Shown here piece after piece: positions 1-13,025 of a stretch of 64,000 nt of DNA. The position numbers were made by a program, and so were the translations under genes. Source of the stretch: Pedosphaera sp. (GTDB lineage: Bacteria > Verrucomicrobiota > Verrucomicrobiia > Limisphaerales > Pedosphaeraceae); contig JAQGPA010000212.1 of assembly GCA_028293325.1 (NCBI GenBank), positions 42,826-106,825 of the forward strand. The letters are read 5' to 3'. Numbering within the stretch: position 1 is the first letter of the stretch; each line of letters opens with the position of its first letter. Under the pieces are notes generated by a model. The model did no database searches and was not told the DNA's origin. It was given only the letters and a program-made list of their open reading frames with translations.

Positions 1-1022
1 TCCAGTGCCGTAAACTGATAAAGATTGTTAATCACCACCTTGGGGATGGCATCCCGCTTTAACTCGATCACCACGCGGGTGTTTTCGTCAGATTCATCCC
101 GGATGGCGGTGATATCGCCAATGGTTTTCTCGTTCACCAAATCCGCAATCCGCTCGACCAAAACCGCTCGGTTAACGTTGTACGGGATTTCGGTGATGAT
201 GATTTGCTCACGGCCACCCTTGAGTTGCTCGACGCCGACCTTGCCGCGAACTTTCAAGCTCCCACGACCGGTTTCAAAATACTTTTTAATTGGATCCACG
301 CCACAGACCATGCAGCCCGTCGGGAAATCCGGCCCTTTCACGTGCTTCATCAATTGGGCGATCGTGATGTTAGGATTATCAATTTGGGCGCAGATGCCAT
401 CAATGACTTCGCCCAGATTATGGGGAGCCATGTTCGTGGCCATGCCCACGGCAATGCCGGTGCCGCCGTTGACCAGCAGGTTGGGGAAAGCTGCGGGAAA
501 CACGGTGGGTTCGGTCCGTGTTTCGTCGTAGTTCGGAACGAAATCAACGGTGTCCTTATCCATGTCTTCCATCAGGGCGGCGCCCAGATGGGTCATGCGC
601 GCTTCGGTATAACGCATGGCGGCCGGTGGATCGCCTTCGACCGAGCCGAAATTACCCTGCCCGTCCACCAACCGCTCGCGCATCGCCCAAGGTTGGGCCA
701 TGTGAACGAGCGTAGGGTAGATGACGGCTTCGCCGTGCGGATGATAATTACCGCTGGTATCGCCGCAAATCTTGGCGCATTTACGATGCTGCCGGTTCGG
801 AAACAGCGAGAGATCGTGCATCGCGTAAAGGATGCGGCGCTGGGACGGTTTCAAACCATCGCGCACGTCCGGCAGCGCGCGGGAAATGATCACCGACATC
901 GAATAATCCAGGAACGAATTCTTGATTTCTTCGGCGACGTTGATTTTGGCGATTTTTTCGTTGGCCGCGTACTGCGGAATATTAGCCACTGGCAAGCTGC
1001 TATCGTCTTTCGTATCAGGCAT
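1..1022 (-). CDS. gyrA: DNA gyrase subunit A (N-terminal 340 residues, cut by window edge)
   Basis: Type II topoisomerase subunit that cuts and rejoins DNA and, with GyrB, introduces negative supercoils. The frame is open from the ATG at 1022 to base 1. It starts MPDTKDDSSLPVANIPQYA and carries the gyrase core: SMSVIISRALPDVRDGLKPSQ near residues 41-61 and the catalytic tyrosine in AAMRYTE (Y138). The position matching E. coli Ser83 is Ala99 and that matching Asp87 is Pro103 (GEAVIYP, residues 97-103). The gene follows gyrB after 77 bases, so the two probably form one operon. The C-terminal winged and beta-pinwheel parts lie outside the window, so ParC is not formally excluded, but the gyrB neighbour favours GyrA. 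Confidence 0.95.
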   Translation of the reverse strand, partial: MPDTKDDSSLPVANIPQYAANEKIAKINVAEEIKNSFLDYSMSVIISRALPDVRDGLKPSQRRILYAMHDLSLFPNRQHRKCAKICGDTSGNYHPHGEAVIYPTLVHMAQPWAMRERLVDGQGNFGSVEGDPPAAMRYTEARMTHLGAALMEDMDKDTVDFVPNYDETRTEPTVFPAAFPNLLVNGGTGIAVGMATNMAPHNLGEVIDGICAQIDNPNITIAQLMKHVKGPDFPTGCMVCGVDPIKKYFETGRGSLKVRGKVGVEQLKGGREQIIITEIPYNVNRAVLVERIADLVNEKTIGDITAIRDESDENTRVVIELKRDAIPKVVINNLYQFTAL

Positions 1023-1099
1023 AATGAAAAAGTTGAGAAAATTCTGATTTACCAAGGTCGCGGTTCCGCCGGTGTGCGGACCGCGATTATAACTTCGAT

Positions 1100-4096
<2,997 letters not shown>

Positions 4097-4630
4097 TTAT
4101 TTAGTGACCTGAATTTCGAGCAGATTCTTGATATGCCCGTCGGCAAACAAGTAATTAATGGCCCTGGTTTCGCCACGAACGATGTGAAACTTCTGTTTGT
4201 CGAACATCACCGGAATTTGATGGGGCTTGTCCGTAAGACCGACAAAATTCAGGTGGTCGGCATCCTGTCCATTAAGGGCGCTATTCCATGAATAACTGGA
4301 ACCGGTCAGTTCATAGATTTGCTGGGCGTCCGACGGACAGCGCAGCACCAGCAACGACCCGAGATGACTGGCCAGTAATACGTCCACTGATGATCCGTTA
4401 GTGCCAAGTCCGATACTGGCGGATTTGTCATACATGTGGGGAATCCGGTTTTGGTTGTCCTGCACATACAATTGAAGCGCAATTCCGATTTGGTGCAGGT
4501 TGTTGAGGCAGACGGCAGACCGGCCGGTCTCCTTCATCCGCTTCAAGGCTGGCAACAGCAAAGCGACCAAAATGCCGATGATGGCAATCACCACCAGCAC
4601 CTCGATCAAAGTAAACGCCCGTTTTGCCAT
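4097..4630 (-). CDS. Prepilin-type N-terminal cleavage/methylation protein (pseudopilin-like)
   Basis: 177 residues. The N-terminus is a textbook type IV prepilin/type II secretion pseudopilin leader: MAKRA, then [20 protein letters not shown], with glutamate at mature position 5. Cleavage and methylation by a prepilin peptidase are expected between Ala5 and Phe6. The following hydrophobic helix leads to a globular part with [17 protein letters not shown] and ends in a FADGH motif, the arrangement typical of the large pseudopilin-like families of Verrucomicrobia and Planctomycetes. It lies 17 bases after the membrane protein at 4648-5277, so the two are probably co-transcribed. The exact role (secretion, surface structure or other) cannot be read from the sequence. 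Confidence 0.85.
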   Translation of the reverse strand: MAKRAFTLIEVLVVIAIIGILVALLLPALKRMKETGRSAVCLNNLHQIGIALQLYVQDNQNRIPHMYDKSASIGLGTNGSSVDVLLASHLGSLLVLRCPSDAQQIYELTGSSYSWNSALNGQDADHLNFVGLTDKPHQIPVMFDKQKFHIVRGETRAINYLFADGHIKNLLEIQVTK

Positions 4631-4647
4631 AAGTTAATGGGCCCGGC

Positions 4648-5277
4648 TTAAAACGGAGCCCGTCCGTTTTGGATTTGATGCTGCAATTCTTCGAGCAACG
4701 GAGCCAGCTCAGCTTTCGTCTGAGCCGAACTTTCATTGTAAAAAGTCTTAAAGCCAAGCGCGCGAACTTTTTTCTCCAAATCCGGGCTTAACGGCGGCGG
4801 GGCATTGGTGCCATAAGCGCTCGTTTCCCGTCCCGGCTCCCGGTCCACTGGCAGCAGGTGCGTCTCCTGCAAGTGCTTTATGGCGTCATCAATCGCCTTC
4901 TTCCGCCGGTCGTCCGGGAGATCCTCAAAGGCATTGATGACTTGTTTGAACCCCGTGGGCAGGGTGGATTCAATAAACTGTTCACGCTCCTCTTCGGTCA
5001 TTTCCGGGAACCATTCCCGCCAGTGACCTTCCATCCACCAGAGGCGGCGCTCTTCCAGCGACAGCGCATTCACCTTGTCCGCGAGTTCGCGAATCGACCG
5101 GGCCCGGTCAGACGCGGATAACTTGGCCAGATTTATCGAAGTAACGTATTCTCGCGCTTTTACCGCCGTCATATGGGTGTTACGCGCCATGGCCAAGCCC
5201 ACCCAAGTCGCCAACCCCGCAAGGGCGAAAACTCCTATGACTATAAAGATGGGGCGGTTTCTTCGGTTCATGCTCAC
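4648..5277 (-). CDS. Hypothetical single-span membrane protein, partner of the pseudopilin
   Basis: 209 residues, not recognised. Residues 1-8 are basic (MSMNRRNR), followed by one hydrophobic segment (IFIVIGVFALAGLATWVGLA, residues about 11-30). The rest is hydrophilic, strongly charged and probably helical: SINLAKLSASDRARSIRELA, LEERRLWWMEGHW, and MTEEEREQFIEST near the middle. The predicted topology is an N-terminal anchor with a soluble outer domain. It sits 17 bases upstream of the pseudopilin gene on the same strand, so a role in the same export or assembly process is an inference from position only. Confidence 0.7.
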   Translation of the reverse strand: MSMNRRNRPIFIVIGVFALAGLATWVGLAMARNTHMTAVKAREYVTSINLAKLSASDRARSIRELADKVNALSLEERRLWWMEGHWREWFPEMTEEEREQFIESTLPTGFKQVINAFEDLPDDRRKKAIDDAIKHLQETHLLPVDREPGRETSAYGTNAPPPLSPDLEKKVRALGFKTFYNESSAQTKAELAPLLEELQHQIQNGRAPF

Positions 5278-5522
5278 TTGGATTTTAGCGCATCTACCCT
5301 GTCTCTACCATGAAAAAGTGTTTAGGTTGTTGCGCTTATGGCCGAAAAGAAACGACCGGCATCCGTTTTGATGGACGCCTCACGGACAATCCACAACCCT
5401 TCGCCTCAATGGTAATGGATTTCAACTGAGTTCCGGCTTATTTTAAAGACGCAATTCGGGGATTTGTAGTGTTGTCTTCAATTCTATCTTGATTTGCCAT
5501 TATTGAACCTTATTTTCATCAA

Positions 5523-8459
5523 ATGTTAGTTACAGAAACGCTCCTTACTCAGGAATCTTTGAATCCAACCGACAAAGCCATGCCGCCCGCCATTGTTTCA
5601 GGTAATGCAGAGTTGTTGGCACCGGTGGATTCCTTTGCGCGGCGCCATATCGGCCCCAGTGTCGGCGAGCGTGGCCAGATGCTGGAAGCCTTGGGCTTTG
5701 ATAATCTCGAGGCCCTGATTAATTCTGCCGTGCCCAAGGCAATCCGGTTGTCACGTCCCCTGCAACTACCCGCGGCGCGCGGCGAATATGAAGTATTGGC
5801 CGAATTGAAAAAGATTGCTGAACAGAACCAGGTGTTCCGCTCCTTTATTGGGATGGGTTATTCCAATTGCATCACTCCCCCGGTGATTCAGCGCAACGTG
5901 CTGGAAAATCCCGGTTGGTACACCCATTACACCCCTTATCAGGCTGAAATTGCCCAGGGACGGCTGGAAGCCTTGCTCAATTTTCAAACAATGGTGAGCG
6001 ATTTGACCGGGCTGGAAATCGCCAATGCCTCCCTGCTCGATGAAGCCACTGCCGCCGCCGAAGCGATGCACTTGTGCCATGATCTGCACGCAGATAAAAA
6101 TGTGTTCTTTATTTCCGCGGAGTGCCATCCGCAAACCATCGATGTGGTGCAGACCCGGGCGAAGCCGTTGGGCATCCAAGTCGTGGTTGGCGATCATGAG
6201 AGCTTTCAATTCCAAGCCAATGTTTTTGGCGCGCTGGTGCAGTATCCTGCGACGCATGGCGAGGTGTACGATTACAGCGAATTTGTGGAACGCGCCCATG
6301 CTGCGGGAGCGCTGGTAGCCGTGGCGGCGGATCTACTCAGCCTGACGCTGTTGCGCCCGCCGGGTGAATTTGGCGCGGACATTGCCATCGGCAGCGCACA
6401 ACGATTCGGCGTGCCCTTGGGCTATGGCGGACCGCACGCGGCTTACTTTGCCACACGCGATGCGCACAAGCGCCACATACCGGGACGCATCATCGGTGTT
6501 TCCAAGGATTCACGCGGACGCCCTGCCCTGCGACTCTCGCTGCAAACCCGGGAGCAACACATCCGACGCGAAAAGGCCACCAGCAACATTTGCACAGCCC
6601 AGGCGCTGCTGGCAAACATGGCGGCGTTCTATGCGGTCTATCATGGGCCGGAAGGTCTCAAACAAATTGCAAGCCGCATTCATTTGCTGACCAGCGTGCT
6701 GGCCAAGGGCTTGGAACGACTTGGCTATGAAGTGGGCAGCAGCGCTTTCTTCGATACCCTCCGCGTTGAATTGGGCAAGAAAAGCACCGCTGAGATCGTG
6801 AAACTGGCCGAAGCGCAGCGCATTAATTTCCGCATTATCGATGCGCACACCGTTAGCATATCCTTGGATGAAACCACTACTGAGAACGATTTGACCGACC
6901 TCTTCGGTATTTTTAACGGCGGCAAAACATCCGGTTTTAGTGCGGGCGACCTGGTTTCTCAAGTTGAAGCGGGCTATTCCGCACCGTTTAATCGCACCAG
7001 CAAATATTTAACGCATGCGGTTTTTAATCGCTATCACAGCGAGACAGAGATGCTGCGCTACCTGCGCCGGCTGGAATCCCGTGATTTGTCGCTCACCTCT
7101 TCCATGATCCCACTCGGGTCCTGCACCATGAAGTTGAATGCAACGGTGGAGATGTTTCCCGTCTCCTGGCCGGAGTTTGCCCAACTGCATCCCTTTGCGC
7201 CGCTCCGGCAGACCCAGGGCTATCAGATTTTGTTTCAGCAATTGGAGGAATGGCTGGCGGAAATCACCGGTTTCGCCGGGATTTCCCTGCAACCCAATGC
7301 GGGCTCGCAGGGCGAATATGCCGGGCTGATGGTCATTCGCGAGCATCATCAGAATCGGGGCGAAGGTCAGCGCGACGTTTGCCTGATTCCCCAATCGGCG
7401 CACGGAACCAATCCTGCCAGCGCCGTCATGGCGGGAATGAAAGTGGTGGGAGTCACCTGTGATGAGGAAGGCAACATCAATGTCGCGGATTTGAAAGCGA
7501 AGGCGGAGTTTCATCGGCAGGATTTGGCGGCGCTGATGGTGACCTATCCGTCCACGCATGGCGTTTTCGAAGAGACGATCAAGGAGATTTGCGAGATCAT
7601 CCATGCAAACGGCGGGCAGGTTTACATGGACGGCGCCAATATGAATGCGCAGGTGGGCATTTGCCGTCCAGCCGACATGGGAGCTGATGTTTGCCATTTG
7701 AATTTGCACAAGACATTTTGCATTCCGCACGGCGGCGGCGGTCCGGGCATGGGGCCGATTGGCGTGGCGGAACATTTGGTATCGTTCCTGCCCGGTCATG
7801 CGGTGGTGAATCTGGGTGGGGAAAATCCCATTGGCGCAGTTTCAGCCGCGCCTTGGGGCAGCGCCAGCATTCTGCCGATCTCCTGGGTTTACATCGCCGC
7901 GATGGGCGCGGCAGGGCTGACGGCGGCAACCAAGATGGCAATTCTGAATGCCAATTACATTGCCAAGCGGTTGGAAGCTTATTTCCCGGTGCTTTATAAG
8001 GGCCACGGTAATCTGGTGGCGCACGAGTGCATCCTGGATTTGCGGCAATTCAAGAGTGTGACCGTGGAAGACGTGGCCAAACGGCTGATGGATTATGGTT
8101 TCCATGCGCCGACCATTTCCTGGCCGGTACCCGGTACCATGATGGTGGAGCCGACCGAGAGTGAATCGAAGGCGGAGCTGGATCGCTTCTGCGACGCGAT
8201 GATTCAGATTCATGCCGAAATCAAGGCGATTGAATCCGGCCAGGCCGACAAACAAAACAATCTGCTCAAGAATGCGCCGCATACTGCTGATATGGTGGCG
8301 ACTGACAAGTGGGATCACCCCTATTCCCGGGAACAGGCTGCTTTTCCAGTCCTGTGGCTGCATGACCAGAAGTTCTGGCCGTTTGTAAGCCGTATCGACA
8401 ATGTTTACGGAGATCGAAATCTGGTGTGCTCCTGCGTGGGGATGGAAGCGTATTTGTAA
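5523..8459 (+). CDS. gcvP: Glycine dehydrogenase (decarboxylating), P-protein of the glycine cleavage system
   Basis: 978 residues, the full length of the fused P-protein (N- and C-terminal halves in one chain). It decarboxylates glycine with pyridoxal phosphate and passes the aminomethyl group to the lipoyl H-protein. The start of the enzyme is recognisable in [21 protein letters not shown]. The PLP lysine is K730 in [21 protein letters not shown], and [14 protein letters not shown] marks the second half. The first ATG has no Shine-Dalgarno site; another ATG at 5581 is possible. No gcvT or gcvH lies nearby, so the other subunits must be encoded elsewhere. No glycine riboswitch was seen in the 245 bases upstream. 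Confidence 0.97.
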   Translation: MLVTETLLTQESLNPTDKAMPPAIVSGNAELLAPVDSFARRHIGPSVGERGQMLEALGFDNLEALINSAVPKAIRLSRPLQLPAARGEYEVLAELKKIAEQNQVFRSFIGMGYSNCITPPVIQRNVLENPGWYTHYTPYQAEIAQGRLEALLNFQTMVSDLTGLEIANASLLDEATAAAEAMHLCHDLHADKNVFFISAECHPQTIDVVQTRAKPLGIQVVVGDHESFQFQANVFGALVQYPATHGEVYDYSEFVERAHAAGALVAVAADLLSLTLLRPPGEFGADIAIGSAQRFGVPLGYGGPHAAYFATRDAHKRHIPGRIIGVSKDSRGRPALRLSLQTREQHIRREKATSNICTAQALLANMAAFYAVYHGPEGLKQIASRIHLLTSVLAKGLERLGYEVGSSAFFDTLRVELGKKSTAEIVKLAEAQRINFRIIDAHTVSISLDETTTENDLTDLFGIFNGGKTSGFSAGDLVSQVEAGYSAPFNRTSKYLTHAVFNRYHSETEMLRYLRRLESRDLSLTSSMIPLGSCTMKLNATVEMFPVSWPEFAQLHPFAPLRQTQGYQILFQQLEEWLAEITGFAGISLQPNAGSQGEYAGLMVIREHHQNRGEGQRDVCLIPQSAHGTNPASAVMAGMKVVGVTCDEEGNINVADLKAKAEFHRQDLAALMVTYPSTHGVFEETIKEICEIIHANGGQVYMDGANMNAQVGICRPADMGADVCHLNLHKTFCIPHGGGGPGMGPIGVAEHLVSFLPGHAVVNLGGENPIGAVSAAPWGSASILPISWVYIAAMGAAGLTAATKMAILNANYIAKRLEAYFPVLYKGHGNLVAHECILDLRQFKSVTVEDVAKRLMDYGFHAPTISWPVPGTMMVEPTESESKAELDRFCDAMIQIHAEIKAIESGQADKQNNLLKNAPHTADMVATDKWDHPYSREQAAFPVLWLHDQKFWPFVSRIDNVYGDRNLVCSCVGMEAYL

Positions 8460-8491
8460 TTTCCCAGACGAAGCCGGCAACGAAATAGATT

Positions 8492-9265
8492 CTATTGATC
8501 CGAGGTATCCAACACGGCGCGGACGGCGGCGACGGTGGCAGCGACGCGAGTGACAAGTTGAAAATCTGACGGCGCTTCCACCGTATAGGAAAGGCGTGTC
8601 TTATGGGTAAGGAGGTAGAAGGCTTCCGGCCAGTCAGGTCGCGACCATGGAACCAAACTAGGGCTGATAAGCCCATGGGACGCTTCGCGGCCTTCGATTA
8701 ACGGTGACATATCGATGGGACAGACCTCCGCGACACGGGCGATGATTGCCTGCGCAAAGGAAGGTTGGTGGTCGGGGTTGAGTTCATACATATAAAACCC
8801 ACCGGATTCCCAATCTTCGTGCAGGCAGAGCGAGACGTCGAACGCGGGTTGCTTTTCCAGCCAGGCGATATGCGCGCGGATTTCAGGAGCCTCGGGTTTG
8901 AGGTATTGGCGGTTGAGGTCAATGCCGTGGGCGTTTTCCCGGGTATTGAGCGGAAACGCCGTGGGATTGAGGCAGGGACAAAGCCAAATGTCCGCGTAAG
9001 CCGGCCAGCGATTTTCTTGGAGCAACTGCAACACAGCAAGTGGTCCGGCGGGTTCATCGCCATGGATGCCGGTGGAGATATAAATGCGCTTAACCGGGCG
9101 GGCAACCTTTCGGGTCAGCCCTAAAAGCTTGAAGGAGTCCACCTCAAGGAAAACCTCAGATTTCCATCCATGATCCTCCGCCGCTGTTTCCATGGCGGCG
9201 ATGACCTTTTGGATATCGATGGATTCGCCGAAATATTTTCCGTTATTTTTGCCGAGACGCTGCAT
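8492..9265 (-). CDS. M14-family zinc carboxypeptidase/amidase-like protein
   Basis: 257 residues. The zinc site of the M14/succinylglutamate desuccinylase superfamily is present: GIHGDEP (H68, E71) and LCLHED (H149). The substrate-binding motif DLNR (about residues 116-119) follows, and a late glutamate in YTVEAPS matches the catalytic glutamate position. There is no signal peptide, so the protein is probably cytoplasmic. Short family members include the murein-peptide amidase MpaA, which clips gamma-D-Glu-diaminopimelate bonds; a deacylase of acylated amino acids is the alternative. The substrate cannot be decided from the sequence. It converges with gcvP, leaving 32 bases between the two stop codons. 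Confidence 0.75.
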   Translation of the reverse strand: MQRLGKNNGKYFGESIDIQKVIAAMETAAEDHGWKSEVFLEVDSFKLLGLTRKVARPVKRIYISTGIHGDEPAGPLAVLQLLQENRWPAYADIWLCPCLNPTAFPLNTRENAHGIDLNRQYLKPEAPEIRAHIAWLEKQPAFDVSLCLHEDWESGGFYMYELNPDHQPSFAQAIIARVAEVCPIDMSPLIEGREASHGLISPSLVPWSRPDWPEAFYLLTHKTRLSYTVEAPSDFQLVTRVAATVAAVRAVLDTSDQ

Positions 9266-9410
9266 TATCAGTGAGTCGAAGGCGCGGCAATCGCGGTGCC
9301 AGCCGAACGTTCAACACTGCAATGAGATAATTGAAAATGGCCAAATTCGCAATAGCAGCCGGAAAAATAAACCGACATTTTGGATCCAATTAAGGATAAA
9401 CGGATTGGGA

Positions 9411-10496
9411 TCAGGTCGTCACCGGTTCAACGGAACGGCATTGCGCCTGGCCGGGCTCATCCTGATCCGCAAAATCATGGTTATCCCAGCTCGGATCAAG
9501 GCCCAAGTCTTTAAGCATTTGGAGGTCTTTTTCGACCGGTTGGTTCAAAGTGGTAAGATAGTTGCCGACCATCAGCGCGCTAGCGCCCGCGGTGAAGATC
9601 ATGCTCTGCATGTCGCGCAGGTTCACCGTGCGACCGCCAGCAATCATGATTTCCTTTTTGGGGAGCAGGAACCGGAAGCAGGCGATGGTTTTGAGGATTT
9701 CCATTGGCGGCAACGGCGGAGTTTTTTCGAAAGGCGTGCCGGGAATGGGATTCAGGATATTGATGGGCACGACATTGGCTCCAACTTCCTTAAGAGCATA
9801 AGCCAAGTCGCAACGGTCTTCACGGGTCTCACCCATGCCGATGATGCCGCCGGAGCAAATCTTAATGCCGGCCTTTTTGAGATAGCCGATGGTTTCAATC
9901 CGGTCCTCGTAGCTGTGCGTGCTGCATTGGCTGGGAAAGAAACGCCGGGAGGTTTCGAGATTGTGGCCGTAGCATTCCAGCCCGGCGGCCTTCAACCGAT
10001 CGGCCACGTTCTGGCTCTTAATGATACCGAGGGAGGCGTCCGGACGGGTTTTGCCGCTTTGAGCGAGGTCCCGAATGCGGTCGCAAACTTCGTCGAGCAT
10101 TGGTCCTTCGTTCAGTCCTTTCCAAGCGGCGACGAGGCCGACCGCAGTGACACCGTTCTTGTTTGCTTCCGTGGCCGCTTCCAGAACCGGTTCCGGATCG
10201 ACAAAGCCGTAGCGCGGGGAGCCGGTCTGGTAAAAAGAGGATTGCGCGCAGAAGCTGCAGTTCTCGGAGCAGGCGCCCGCCTTGGCGTTGACGATGGAAC
10301 AGAGATGGATCTTATTGCCCTTAAAACGCTCACGAATGCGATTGGCCCATGCCATCAGATCGAAGATATCGGCCGTGCTCTCGAGCTGGAAGAGCCACAA
10401 GGCTTCTTCACGGGTGATGGCTCCGCCGTCAAGGACGCGCTGGCCCAGTCCGGCCAGGCGATCGTGATTGTTTGCGTCAATCGATTGTCCGCTCAT
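9411..10496 (-). CDS. bioB: Biotin synthase
   Basis: Radical-SAM enzyme that inserts sulphur into dethiobiotin, the last step of biotin synthesis. The SAM iron-sulphur cluster motif is GACSENCSFCAQSS (C76, C80, C83, counted from the ATG at 10496). Further family motifs are CYGHNLETS, GGIIGMGET and the late GRTVNL that helps bind the second cluster. I chose the ATG at 10496 (361 residues). The frame is open to 10574, but that 26-residue extension is hydrophobic and absent from the family. No other biotin genes are adjacent; a bioF-like gene lies 19 kb away. lepB ends 106 bases upstream on the same strand. Confidence 0.96.
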   Translation of the reverse strand: MSGQSIDANNHDRLAGLGQRVLDGGAITREEALWLFQLESTADIFDLMAWANRIRERFKGNKIHLCSIVNAKAGACSENCSFCAQSSFYQTGSPRYGFVDPEPVLEAATEANKNGVTAVGLVAAWKGLNEGPMLDEVCDRIRDLAQSGKTRPDASLGIIKSQNVADRLKAAGLECYGHNLETSRRFFPSQCSTHSYEDRIETIGYLKKAGIKICSGGIIGMGETREDRCDLAYALKEVGANVVPINILNPIPGTPFEKTPPLPPMEILKTIACFRFLLPKKEIMIAGGRTVNLRDMQSMIFTAGASALMVGNYLTTLNQPVEKDLQMLKDLGLDPSWDNHDFADQDEPGQAQCRSVEPVTT

Positions 10497-10602
10497 GATT
10501 GACAGGATAAGAATTCCAACCGCAAAGGCAAGCTCAACTGGCGGCTGAAAAGAAGACCTGAACTTTACGCCCAAGCCGCTGGCGGAACACCTGGTGCTGC
10601 GC

Positions 10603-11220
10603 TTAATTCAACATGACCAAGCCGAGGATATTTTGCCGCGGGACCGGGCCGTAGGCGCGGCTGTCGATACTCTGCGGACGATTGTCACCGAGGACAAAAT
10701 ACTGATCTTTACCGCAGGTAATCAGTTGCTCCTTTGCCTGCGAATAGGTGAAGGTGAACGTTTTCGGCATGAGGTAGGTTTCCCGCAACTCTTTTTCATC
10801 CACGAACACCTTGCCATTTTTGAAATGCACCGTTTGGCCTGCGACCGCAATGACACGTTTGACCGAAAAGCCATGGTCCGCCGGGTCCTCAATGACCACT
10901 ACATCTTTGGGTTGCGGAGCACGAGCATGCAAGGCCCACCGGTTCAGGAAATAATGACCGTTTTCCTCCAAGGTGGGTACCATGCTCACGCCAACCACCT
11001 GCACCGATTCAAAGAGAAAGCGGCTAACGAACAAATAACAGAGAAAGCTGAGCACAACGATCAAGACAAATGTGGCCATGCCCTGCAGCATCGCCACCAG
11101 ATCAAGCCGTGAAATTCTTAAGGCGGACTGCGGTGAACGCTTTCCCGAGGATTGCTGCTCGACCACCGGTGCCATTGCGAGTTGAAGGTTGATATTTTCA
11201 GTTGAAATTTTGTCGTTCAT
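10603..11220 (-). CDS. lepB: Signal peptidase I
   Basis: 205-residue membrane-anchored serine protease that removes signal peptides from exported proteins. One transmembrane segment (residues about 47-68) precedes the catalytic core. The catalytic Ser79 is in VVGVSMVPTLEENGHY and the general-base Lys121 in FSVKRVIAVAGQ. The late box GDNRPQSIDSRAYGPVP (from residue 178) is also present. The short single-span form is typical outside the enterobacteria. It probably has its own promoter in the 139 bases after ligD. Confidence 0.95.
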   Translation of the reverse strand: MNDKISTENINLQLAMAPVVEQQSSGKRSPQSALRISRLDLVAMLQGMATFVLIVVLSFLCYLFVSRFLFESVQVVGVSMVPTLEENGHYFLNRWALHARAPQPKDVVVIEDPADHGFSVKRVIAVAGQTVHFKNGKVFVDEKELRETYLMPKTFTFTYSQAKEQLITCGKDQYFVLGDNRPQSIDSRAYGPVPRQNILGLVMLN

Positions 11221-11359
11221 CTATGCTGTTAATAGACGCTATTCATGGCCGCGAACAAAGTTGAAATAATACGGAATCGTATCGGGTCAGTTACGGATGG
11301 CACGCTTAAGCTATTCGCAGGTAAAAGGTTGAGAAAAGGTCATTTTTCAAGTGCCAGGG

Positions 11360-13021
11360 CTATTTGGGTCGCTCCCGGACAACTTCGGTGGGGCATTTAT
11401 CCTCCCGCAGGCCAAGAAAAACCGGTTGGCGAAGATGCCCATCACGCGTCCATTCCGAGAAGCGGAGTTGGCAGACCAGGCAAGGCTCCAGCCAGGTGCA
11501 ATGCCGCATTTGCGCGCCGGTAAGGCCCAGGCTGGCATCCCTTGTCCGTGGCGTGGGCAGATTGGCGAAGGGACATTTGCGGCGCACCAGTTTTTGGAAA
11601 CGGCCATACAGCGATTCGAGCAGCTCATGATTAAATCCCGTGCCGACTTTGGAAGCAAACATGAGTTGTTTGCCCTCATAGTATCCAACGAGAATTGCGC
11701 CAAAGTACGCGCGTGTTCCTTTTGGCGGAGTATAACCGCCGATGACAAACTCCTGCTCGTTGCTCCATTTGAATTTCACCCACGCACCGGTACGCTGTCC
11801 CGGTTCATAAAGTGAATCCCGCCGCTTGGCGACCAAGCCTTCCAAGCCGCGAGCCTTCATTTCCCGCACGACCTGTGCGGAATCGGCTTCAATGCCGGCA
11901 GAAAACCGGATGGATTCAGGAGCGGAGGCGAGAAGCGACTTAAGCATTTCCTTCCGCTTCATCAACGGCAGTCTGGTGAGGTCCCTGCCCTCCAGGTTCA
12001 GCAGATCAAAGGCATAATAAAAGATGGGTGTCTGCTCGTGGCCGGGCATATTATACGATTGTAACAATTGGAATGATGAGCGGCCTTGGGCATCGATGGC
12101 AACAATTTCGCCATCCAAAACGGCGTTGCGGCAGGGCAGATGGGCGACCGCTTCAGTCAGCTGTGGATATTTTGCACTCAACTCTTTTTCGCTGCGCGAA
12201 ATGAGCTTTGCCGATTTATCCTCCTTAATGGCCAGCGCGCGAACGCCATCGAATTTGATTTCGTAAATCCATTCCCTGCCCTTCGGCAATTCCCGGACCA
12301 ATTCGCATTTCATCGGTGGGACGAATGCCGGCTTCGCCCTGGGCAAGCCCCTGGTTTCCGATGGCAGCTTCGTTTCGCGCACAGAATGGGCGGGCATCAC
12401 CATTGACGGCGAGGGCGATGGTTTGCGTTTGCTTTTTGCTGACGAAGCACCCGTCGTGGCGATTTGTTTCAATGTGCGCTGCGTCAATGCCGACTGATCT
12501 TCAGCCCGCGCGGAAATCGGCGGCGCATCGCTGCCACTTTTAATGAGCAGCCATTGCGGCTTTCTCCGACCGGCCGCAGAGCGCATTCGCACCAATGTCC
12601 ACTCTCCCTTCAGTTTTGTTCCCGCCAAAGCCACACGCAGTTTGCCGTCTTTCAGTGCTGATAAAGGATCGTCATTGAGAACCTGAAATGTTCCCCGGTC
12701 CCAAACCATTACGGTGCCACCGCCATAATTACCGGCAGGGATGGTGCCTTCAAAATTCGCATAGTCGAGCGGATGGTCTTCCACTTCGACAGCCAGCCGC
12801 CGTTCTCCTTTGCGGGTTGGAAAACCTTTCGGCACCGCCCAGGACTTTAGCACGCCATTCATCTCGAGGCGAAAGTCGTAGTGCAAATGAGAGGCGGCGT
12901 GCTTTTGGACCACAAAAATCGGAGCCTTGTCCTGCGTCGAACGAACGTGGCCCTGCCCCGCTGGTTCAGCGGTGCGTGTGAAATTCCGTTTGGCCCGGTA
13001 TGTTTTTAACCCCGTGGGCAT
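11360..13021 (-). CDS. ligD: DNA ligase D, phosphoesterase-ligase form (no polymerase domain)
   Basis: 553 residues from the ATG at 13021. An N-terminal 3'-phosphoesterase domain (about residues 35-150) shows QKHAASHLHYDFRLE with metal ligands H41, H47 and D49. An ATP-dependent ligase domain follows, with the nucleotidyl lysine K256 in YEIKFDGVRAL, then the OB-fold region (FVIGGYTPPKG, KVGTGFNHELL). The polymerase domain normally fused to LigD is encoded two genes upstream. The ATG was chosen because it lies 4 bases after the Ku stop; the frame is open to 13135, but that stretch lies inside the Ku gene. It seals double-strand breaks in Ku-dependent end joining. Confidence 0.93.
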   Translation of the reverse strand: MPTGLKTYRAKRNFTRTAEPAGQGHVRSTQDKAPIFVVQKHAASHLHYDFRLEMNGVLKSWAVPKGFPTRKGERRLAVEVEDHPLDYANFEGTIPAGNYGGGTVMVWDRGTFQVLNDDPLSALKDGKLRVALAGTKLKGEWTLVRMRSAAGRRKPQWLLIKSGSDAPPISARAEDQSALTQRTLKQIATTGASSAKSKRKPSPSPSMVMPAHSVRETKLPSETRGLPRAKPAFVPPMKCELVRELPKGREWIYEIKFDGVRALAIKEDKSAKLISRSEKELSAKYPQLTEAVAHLPCRNAVLDGEIVAIDAQGRSSFQLLQSYNMPGHEQTPIFYYAFDLLNLEGRDLTRLPLMKRKEMLKSLLASAPESIRFSAGIEADSAQVVREMKARGLEGLVAKRRDSLYEPGQRTGAWVKFKWSNEQEFVIGGYTPPKGTRAYFGAILVGYYEGKQLMFASKVGTGFNHELLESLYGRFQKLVRRKCPFANLPTPRTRDASLGLTGAQMRHCTWLEPCLVCQLRFSEWTRDGHLRQPVFLGLREDKCPTEVVRERPK

Positions 13022-13025
13022 CGGC

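Noticed and set aside
5278..5522. Possible glycine riboswitch before gcvP
   Set aside because: I looked for the tandem aptamer signature and saw none; the region lacks the expected GC-rich paired stems.
9192..10502. Plus-strand open frame of 436 codons
   Set aside because: Antisense to bioB; the radical-SAM cysteine motif on the minus strand decides the coding strand.
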